From the NCBI GenBank assembly GCA_964470285.1, contig CAYYBZ010000076.1, positions 1 through 6,133 on the forward strand: 6,133 nt of DNA, given 5' to 3'. The notes under the pieces are model-generated. The model saw only the letters and a list, made by a program, of their open reading frames with translations, had not been told where the DNA came from and did not search any database. This DNA is from CAYYBZ01 sp964470285 [NCBI: uncultured Oligoflexia bacterium]. GTDB lineage: Bacteria > Bdellovibrionota_G > CAYYBZ01. Each line of letters starts with the position of its first letter. The first letter of the stretch is position 1. The position numbers and the translations under genes were made by a program. Shown in pieces: positions 1 through 6,133 of this stretch.

Positions 1-1
1 A

Positions 2-2341
2 GAATTTGAAGGAAGACTAAGCACTGAAGAGTTGTTTAAGGATCTCTGGTTTGGAGAAACTTATGAAGAACTCAGATATGCCCTGAGAATCAAGGGCACG
101 CTTACAGAAGCAATATTACTCGTATACCCCGAATTGCCGGGCGGATACGAATATAACACTTTCGATCAAAACCGATTAAGACAGTACGATACTAATGCGT
201 TAAAAGAATTCATTATGAAGAATATGCATAAAAAAAGATTCAGCGAGAATGACGTTTTCAAGGCGTTTATAGCTTTTACGGACCTGGAATTTGACGGACC
301 TTTCAGGTATAGCGGCATCGTGGGCCAAGAAATCATAGAAAAACATTTAAGATATATCTCAGATCCTGCCCAAAGAACAAAATATCTTGAATATTTGATG
401 GAATGGTTTCTTTTAGATGCCGAATTGCATGAAGTGATAAAGAAAACAATCGATTATGCCAGGAAAAGTGAGCCTGACATTTTTGAAAGCGAAAAAGGAG
501 AGGACATAAAGAGAAAAAGAGGCGATTTACTCAGAACTCTAAGAGCCGTAATTCTTAACGAAAAATCTGTAAAGAATTTACCCCGGGAGATTAGAGTAAA
601 TGCCCTTTCTTTGAGGGAGAAATGTCAAACAAACGCAATTCTAAAGGAACGTTTGATAACGGTTTTAAACCCGATAGGTAAAAACCCGGCGCAATTCAGA
701 TACGTACCCTATTTTGTTGATCAAAAATCAAAGAACCTTTCTACCTCAGCCATGTTGCTTAGAAACGAACATTTTGACCTTTTAAAGCAGAAATACGAAA
801 CAGAAAAAGAAGAAATAAAAAGGATAAAAGATCCACATAAAAGATATGAAAAAGTATGCGTGCTTTTCTATTTAGACAAATGGAAGGTTCATTGGGATTT
901 TGAAAGGGCGGAATCTAAAGTCGATTATTTATACGATGTAATGACCAAAGATATGGATGTTCCGATTGAAATTCTTACAGAATTCATGATGGAAAAGGCC
1001 GGAGACTACAAGAACAGATCTGTTATGTATATGGACGGCAGTCCAAGTGAATCAATTACCGAATATAAAACAGATTTAAGGGACAGAGAAAGGCTTTTAG
1101 ATTTTGTTACTAGACTTGTAAGAAGCATAACTTACATTCCATTCCAAATGCAGGCCCTCGAAGAGTATATGCCTCTTAAAAGCGGGTATGAACCCACAAA
1201 AGGTGAAAAGAGCTATCATGTAAAGGTTCTGGAATTAATAAATGAAATAGCGACAGGTATTAACACGAAACAGCACTATGCTGCCTTTATACAGAAATTT
1301 AAGATCATAAATAAAGTCTTTGGAATATGGAATTACAGAGGTCTTCCGGAAGATGCGGCGCTGGGAAAGATTCATCAAACCTTATGGAAGAAATACAAGG
1401 AAGTACCAGGGGTAAAACAGTCCCGTGAGCCTTACAGGGCAATTCTTGAAATAATTAGACCCGGAATACGTTCCATACCGTCAAGCTTTTCAGATAAAGT
1501 ATTGTCCGAAGAAATAACACATGAATTACGGAAAACCGACATAGGAAGAATGGAAATCGAGGTACTGCTCGATATGAGGCGCCCGAAACATACTACAAAA
1601 GATCCAAAATACTACGTGGGGACGGTAATACTTGATGCAAATCTGCATCAAGAAATAGTTCAAGAGCATCTTAAGTCCAGATATTCTAAATCCTACACCG
1701 AAGGTCTCGATTTCATTTTGACCACCAACAGCAGCACTACCAGACAAAGAGATAAAATACTTCAGTGGTGGGGGAATAAATTTGAGCTTTCAAGAAAACA
1801 AACCGTCGATCTTCATTTGCTGACTACGCAAGAGGCTCAATCAATAGAGAGAGAAGCGATGATAAGGATCTTCGACAACATATTCAATTCTCTCAACAGC
1901 CTTGAAAGAGTCGACCTAATGTTATGGCTGAACGGAATTGAAGAGCTTGATCAAAGTAAAAGCTTCGTAAGAAGGTTAAAAAGAAAACTTGATGAGTATG
2001 ACAAAGAGAATAAAGCTCCCAAACGAACGCTTGAGCATATAAAAACAACTTATGAAATAATGGATCCTGAAGGAAAAATTCATATTTGCCACAAAATGCT
2101 CAGCGGAAGCCAGAAAAGAGCTGTTTCGGAAGATTATATAATGGGCACACTTAAGGATCCTGAAGCGGTTAAAAGATTACGTGATGTATTCACTTCTCCT
2201 GAAAAGTACCCCGAGGGCTCAGACTTTTTACTTAAGTTTCTAGCGGCATATTACGATGCTCTTGACAGTATAGACAGAAAATCCTTTGTTTCAAATACAA
2301 TAATAGATCTTGCACAAAACAGGCAAAAGCCCGAAAAGCTG
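2..2341 (+). other. N-terminal part of the fragment: long helical region, no recognised domain
   Basis: Residues 1-780. The sequence is rich in Lys, Glu, Leu and Ile with regularly spaced hydrophobics, typical of stacked amphipathic helices. Examples are YLEYLMEWFLLDAELHEVI at 128-146 and ERVDLMLWLNGIEELD at 635-650. A short patch at about 515-575 looks mixed, with strand-like IEVLLDM and YVGTVILDA followed by a helix. There is no signal peptide (the true N-terminus is outside), no membrane segment, and no nucleotide-binding or protease motif that I could recognise. I saw no exact internal repeat, although a degenerate helical-repeat (solenoid) arrangement is possible. It leads directly into the kinase domain without a low-complexity spacer, so its last 100-150 residues may pack on the kinase as a family-specific extension. 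Function unknown. Confidence 0.6.
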
Positions 2342-5300
2342 CTCGTCAACATTTTAAAGGATATGGGAATAGTCGGTGCCAAGGTTGCCCAGATTCTCGG
2401 GTCGGCCAGGGGTTTCTTACCTGAAACATACATCGAAGCCCTTACCAGTTTCCGTCACAAGGTTGAATCACCGTTTAAATATGAAGTCATGAGATGGCTT
2501 GATTCCTATTTCGGAAGCAGCAACTGGGAAAATACTCTTAAGCTGGGCAATTTACTGGGAGCAGGTTCGGTAGCGGTTGTTTACGAAGGAATCCTTGTAT
2601 ATACGGGTGAGGACGGAAAAACACATACAAGAAAAGTCGCAATAAAGATTAAAAGACAGGCGGTTGAACAGAGAATTAAGTACGATGTCGCACTTTTAGA
2701 AGATGTTATAAGCGAGCTTTCGAAAAACGGTTTTGCAAAATATGCAGATGCCGTCAGGGCCGGCCTTAAGGAAACTAAAAGAATGCTCGATCAGGAAGTA
2801 AATTATCCGAAAGAAGTTAAAAATAATTTAGAGCTGAAAAGACAGGCTGAAAAAGATCCGAGAATAAGGATGATCTATGTTGACATGGAAACCGAGGAAA
2901 GCCTTGCGAATAAAACAACAATCACAAAAGACGCAACGAATGAACAGTTAAGGAATTTTTTCGATAATATAATTATTCAGGATATTGCAAGCGGAGAAGT
3001 ATTGACTGATGTTGCGAAAACACAGTCAAAACAAGGAGAAAATCAGGAAGTAGTTGCCAGATTCATGGAAAAAATCATCGAATCCACTTTAAGAGAAATG
3101 CTCATTCACAAAAAGACCGATGCAGACCCCCAGTCAGGCAACTTCAACGTAGATAAGGAAACGGGTGAAGTAACAAGACTGGACTCGGGGCAAAAATATA
3201 ATTTAACCGAAGCTCAGGCCCAAATGCTAATAAGGTTTCTGGCCGCTCTCGATATGCGAGATGCTTCTGCAATAGCCGAAAACTGGATAGAAATGACCGA
3301 AGGATCGGCTGAAAATAAGGAAAAAGCAAAAAAGCAGATTATCGAAACTGTTAAAAATACTAACGGCAGATCCAATATTGAACTGTATCAGGAAATACAG
3401 GCTCTTACCGGACAAAACAATTTGTATCGTTCTGATGTACTTTATGCGGCGACAAAGCAGTTATCATACCTGTATGAGTTTTCCGGTATCATCGAAGGCT
3501 TTAACGGTCAACAAACCGAAAACTCTAAAAAGTTTGGAACCCTTGAAGTCTTTTTGACCGAAATACTAAAGGCCAATTATAAATGGTTATATGCAAAGCT
3601 TTATGCCAAAGGCATGTGGCTGGCTCTGGGTAAAGCTATCAAAGGCAACGGAAAAGTTCCAGAACCAGAAAAGTATGAGCCCTTAAAACCACGTGACAAC
3701 AATCAGTTTACTCTTGATAAAGCAGAAACTAATGAAACCATAAATTCTTCTGAAGAGAATAAACCTGTTCAATTGTCAGATGAAAGCATTAAAGAAGAAA
3801 ATTCTTCCGGGTGGTGGAGCAAACTAAAAGAAAAACTGGGTTTCGGAAATGAAAGCAACACAAAGGCAGCAGACAAAGAAACTCCACCATCAGAAAAGGA
3901 CGGATTGCCAAGAGCGGTTCTTAAACCCGAAAATTCCCAGGTTGAACAGGATATGGATGTTGAGTCCAAAAAAGTCAAACCCGGGATAGCCAAGCATTAC
4001 TACGATCAATGGCAGGCAATGGCCGAAAAGGCCGGATTAAATCTGGAAATAGTAAGACTCAATGATAAGGCAGGAAATGATTTAGAGCCGCAGGATTTAA
4101 GCAGAACAAAAGTCGAAGGGAAAAAGCTCACTGTCACTATTTACTCCGAAACTAAACTCGTCATAAGACATGAAACCAAAATAATCGAAGCGGCATGCAT
4201 GGAACCGTACCTCTTTGAAGAGATAACAAGAAACAATGTTGAAACACCTGAGGATATAATTGTTGAACTGACGAAAAATCCTACTCCTAAAACCCTTCTG
4301 CAACTTGCAATAATAAATATGATTGAGCTTTTAGGCATTAACAATTCCTTAAAAGGAAGTTTATACCCTGCTGAGGAAAATGTTTTACAGGCGGAGAAAT
4401 TTATAAGAATCACCATACAGAACAAGATTCAACAACATCTGGGCATGGAGAACTCAACCCTGCTTCTTAAAGCCCTTTTAAACCTTTACAGACAGGCACA
4501 GGGAAAGCCGATTTCAAGAAAGCTAACATACAAGGAGCTTGTCAGAAGCAAAGTAAGACACAGATATCAGAATAAAACTCTTGTGAGATCAATAGGCATG
4601 GAAGTTATAAGACTGGGTCCAAGCGTATTCCAATTCTTACCGGCTGTTTTTGCAGCGGATATTTTTATTTACACAATTGAAAGCGGCGGAACAATGACAA
4701 TGGACATGATGCTTCATGAATTTAAGCAGAAGCTGTCCATGCCCGAGTTCTGGATAGGATACGGTGAGTTTCACTTTGCGGGAGTCGCCGGCGATCTTTT
4801 AGCCGTTGATGATATAATGGCAAATAAACTGGCTAAATTCTTCTCGACTTCGGCCGAGTCGGGACAGGTTCAGAATCTTGTAAAGATGTTTAAACCCAAT
4901 CTTGCGCTTGCCTCTACCTTTGCAGCCGTAAATCTATATCACAACATAAAAGCATCTTTTGATCTTTGGAACTCAGACAGCTCAACGACCGGAATTCAAA
5001 AAACCTTTAAAACACTTGAAATACTTCTTACAAACGGATGGATTAAAACAGCAGTCGATACAGGAGCATTTATCGCCGTCTCTGCGATTCTTACGGCAGG
5101 TGCCCAGACTATAGGAATAGCGGGAGGACCGGCTGGAATAGTTTTGTCGGGCGTTATAATGGCTACATCTTTTGTCGTTGTTCACTTTGTCGATAAGATA
5201 TATCAGGCCATAGAAAATGCCTACAGAAATGTAAGGATTAAGGAATATGAAAAAGACATAATTCAGAGGCTTACTTCGGAAGCGGAAATAGATGAGATGA

Positions 5301-6133
5301 CGGATCATGTTATGGACTGTTTAAAACAGGGCGTATGCGCAATTATGGACAACAGCGCAAAAATTAATGCAATAGCGGAAATTCATCAGTTTATAGGGAC
5401 TGCATGGGGGAATCTGACAGGTGAATCACCGGGCTTCGATATTTCGAACAAAGAAAGCGCCGAATATTTCTTTAAAAGATGGTCTGAGCTCCACGAACTT
5501 AGAATAGCTTATATTCAAAGAGATATGATGCAAAAAAGCGTAAGCCTTGACAGCTGGATGAAAAAGAAGAGAGTAAAGATAAACCGTAAATACACCGGCA
5601 GCGAGGGATATTTTGCAATATCGGCTTCACTTTTCGGAAGTTCGAAGCCGACCGACAGCGATTTAAAAGGATACGTTGCTTTGAGTCGCGTTCTTAATAA
5701 CAACATGCTTCCTATAGACTCAAATCTTATAGATACACGTTCTGCCACGGCAAACCTGGATGCAATCATAAAACCTCTTTCATGGAGCGGGGCTATAGAT
5801 AATGCACGCAATTCATACAATTATCTTAATGAAAAGCTTAGAAGAAAACTTAACGTTGAAAACATCGAGGATTCAACTAATGACGAACAAACCCTTCTCG
5901 ATTTGATTGTCGATGTCGAAAAGGAAGAAATGGGAATTGCTTACGAATCCTATCATAAACGTTACTACTACGACGTAAGGGAAGAGGTTGTTGAAACCGT
6001 TCCGAAAATTACGCAGGAGTTGAAAAAGCAGATAGAAATTATTGAACAATTTGCAACTGTCGCAGGAAATAAAGAATCTTTTGCCGAATTAGCGGCTAAA
6101 AGAATTGATAAAATCACCGGCGACATGGAAATG
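2..6133 (+). CDS. Giant multidomain protein with an embedded ABC1/UbiB-like kinase domain; partial at both ends
   Basis: Frame 2 is open through the whole window, 2044 codons without a stop, and keeps the same codon style throughout (AGA/AGG Arg, many ATA Ile). No start is called: the first in-frame ATG (residue 72, nt 215) lacks a clear Shine-Dalgarno sequence, and the sequence before it already reads as ordinary protein, so the true start is upstream and the stop is downstream. Order of parts: unrecognised helical region (1-780), UbiB/ADCK-like kinase (about 781-1215), polar linker (about 1218-1328), unassigned module (about 1329-1535), hydrophobic region (about 1536-1735), helical tail (1736-2044). 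Only six Cys occur (208, 286, 696, 1399, 1773, 1779). Known family: UbiB/COQ8 proteins are membrane-associated ATP-binding proteins supporting quinone or lipid metabolism. The role of this giant form is unknown; a membrane-anchored ATP-dependent function is inference. The reading frame is near certain and the kinase family assignment is strong. Confidence 0.96.
2342..3646 (+). other. ABC1/UbiB/ADCK-type atypical kinase domain (within the giant CDS)
   Basis: Residues about 781-1215. Family elements occur in canonical order. GAKVAQILGSARGFLPETYI (792-811) matches the KxGQ helix and following LPxEYI. LGAGSVAVVYEG (852-863) sits at the Ala-rich nucleotide loop, and VAIK (879-882) supplies the ATP-binding Lys882. 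EVNYPKEVKNN (932-942) corresponds to the ExDxxxEAxN helix (Glu932, Glu938, Asn941). DADPQSGN (1040-1047) corresponds to HADPHPGN, with catalytic Asp1042 and metal-binding Asn1047, and LDSG (1060-1063) corresponds to LDFG, with metal-binding Asp1061. A helical C-lobe follows, including LTEAQAQMLIRFLAALDMRD (1068-1087) and a late helix at 1145-1167 resembling the LxxLxTLEGVxxxLDP end of the family. Phosphotransfer residues are kept, but KxGQ Gly, HADP His, DFG Phe and ExD Asp are replaced. The family is known to act in quinone or lipid metabolism; the substrate here is unknown. A canonical Ser/Thr kinase is less likely because the KxGQ-like helix and ADPxxGN are UbiB-specific. Confidence 0.85.
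3653..3985 (+). other. Low-complexity polar interdomain linker
   Basis: Residues about 1218-1328 are dominated by Glu, Lys, Asn, Ser, Pro and Asp with few large hydrophobics, and the DNA here is locally A-rich (about 32% G+C in the line at 3721). This is typical of a disordered tether. It follows the C-lobe of the kinase and precedes the next folded module, so it probably lets the kinase move independently of the membrane-associated half. One short island, SGWWSKLKEKLGFG at 1269-1282, is an exception: two Trp followed by an amphipathic helical stretch, which could be a docking or membrane-interface motif. Disorder is inferred from composition only. Confidence 0.7.
3986..4606 (+). other. Unassigned alpha/beta-to-helical module after the linker
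   Basis: Residues about 1329-1535. A helix (IAKHYYDQWQAMAEKAG, 1329-1345) leads into strand-like segments (LNLEIVRLND and KKLTVTIYSETKLVI). These are followed by helices carrying RHETKIIEAACMEPYLFEEI (1389-1408) and a hydrophobic helix, TLLQLAIINMIELLGI (1431-1446). Basic stretches such as RSKVRHRY (1515-1522) come just before the hydrophobic region. I do not recognise a family. The HE pair at 1390-1391 recalls metallopeptidase helices, but the second His of HExxH is absent, so no enzymatic role is claimed. Confidence 0.5.
4607..5206 (+). other. Hydrophobic, probably membrane-associated region
   Basis: Residues about 1536-1735. Hydrophobic stretches occur at about 1541-1559 (FQFLPAVFAADIFIYT core), 1583-1602 (FWIGYGEFHFAGVAGDLLAV, with one Asp and one Glu), 1633-1645 (short, Ala-rich) and, most clearly, 1687-1730. 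The last contains no Asp, Glu, Lys or Arg over 44 residues, is rich in Gly and Ala, and has a GIAGGPAG turn near 1705-1711, so it can span a bilayer twice as a hairpin. Charged stretches flank it (DKIY at 1731-1734 after it). The first three segments are weaker and could be buried helices. In ordinary UbiB proteins the membrane pair sits at the C-terminus right after the kinase; here a linker and another module intervene. Confidence 0.6.
5207..6133 (+). other. C-terminal part of the fragment: charged helical region, unrecognised, continues past the window
   Basis: Residues 1736-2044. Mostly charged amphipathic helix, beginning with ENAYRNVRIKEYEKDIIQRL (1738-1757). A less regular segment at about 1856-1935 includes the basic patch KKKRVKINRK (1854-1863) and a Gly/Ser/Tyr-containing stretch (YTGSEGYFAISASLFGSS). 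It ends in coiled-coil-like helix such as EELKKQ-type heptads near 2003-2020. Two of the fragment's six Cys (1773 and 1779) lie six residues apart here and could be paired. No catalytic motif or known domain was recognised. The reading frame is still open at the last base, so the protein is longer than shown. Confidence 0.55.

Noticed and set aside
215-217. First in-frame ATG (residue 72) as a possible gene start
   Set aside because: The 71 codons upstream are open, protein-like and of the same codon style, and there is no clear Shine-Dalgarno sequence before it.
2555-2647. Canonical Ser/Thr protein kinase N-lobe (LGxGxxxxVYxG followed by VAIK)
   Set aside because: Taken alone it fits, but the preceding KxGQ-like helix with LPETYI, the EVNYPKEV helix and the ADPQSGN catalytic motif place the domain in the ABC1/UbiB family. 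There is no HRD motif.
4166-4228. HExxH zinc metallopeptidase
   Set aside because: The sequence is HETKI, so the second His is missing and no alternative ligand set is evident; kept only as a low-interest finding.
4141-4425. Minus-strand open frame of 94 codons with a membrane-protein-like sequence
   Set aside because: Antisense to charged + strand codons, which routinely give hydrophobic, Ser/Phe-rich reading frames. The + strand frame here is continuous with the rest of the giant protein.
4982-5308. Minus-strand open frame of 108 codons, the longest on that strand
   Set aside because: It lies antisense to a well-formed coding stretch of the giant gene, has a Cys/Ser/Arg/Tyr-rich composition unlike a real protein, and shows no convincing ribosome binding site.
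5515-5820. Minus-strand open frame of 101 codons with a hydrophobic C-terminal end
   Set aside because: Shadow of the + strand gene. The hydrophobic end arises from reading Lys/Glu-rich codons in reverse complement, and no family resemblance was seen.
1-6133. Promoters, terminators, RNA genes, CRISPR arrays, mobile element ends
   Set aside because: I saw no direct-repeat arrays, inverted-repeat ends, tRNA-like folds or GC-hairpin plus T-run terminators. All sequence is accounted for by one coding frame, and AT-rich hexamers inside it are expected by chance.

Overview
The window lies entirely inside one very large protein-coding gene on the + strand. Frame 2 (nt 2 to 6133) stays open for 2044 codons with no stop, and neither the start codon nor the stop codon is in the window. 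No intergenic DNA, second gene, RNA gene, promoter, terminator, repeat array or mobile element could be supported. Residue n below means codon n of this fragment, which begins at nt 3n-1.

Layout. Residues 1-780 are a long, mostly helical, charged region that I do not recognise, with a short mixed strand/helix patch near 515-575. Residues about 781-1215 form a complete but divergent atypical kinase domain of the ABC1/UbiB/ADCK (COQ8-like) family. Its hallmark elements appear in the family order and spacing: a KxGQ-like helix, a nucleotide loop, the VAIK lysine, an ExD/EA-like helix, a catalytic DADPQSGN and a DFG-like DSG, followed by a helical C-lobe. Residues about 1218-1328 are a low-complexity polar linker. 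Residues about 1329-1535 are an unassigned alpha/beta-to-helical module. Residues about 1536-1735 hold several hydrophobic stretches, the last being 44 residues with no Asp, Glu, Lys or Arg and rich in Gly and Ala, which looks like a membrane hairpin. Residues 1736-2044 are again charged and helical and run off the window.

The kinase domain appears embedded in a giant multidomain protein with a probable membrane-associated part. UbiB-family proteins usually stand alone at roughly 500-650 residues and act in quinone or lipid metabolism at membranes. A kinase module within more than 2000 residues, with a glycine-containing nucleotide loop, is the main point of interest.

Organism. The intron-free reading frame, moderate-low G+C (lines sampled by eye range from about 32 to 50%), Arg codons dominated by AGA/AGG and frequent ATA codons fit a bacterium using the standard code. 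Giant genes of this kind are known from Omnitrophota and some other uncultivated or predatory lineages. An Omnitrophota-like source is a guess from gene size and style, not a demonstrated assignment.
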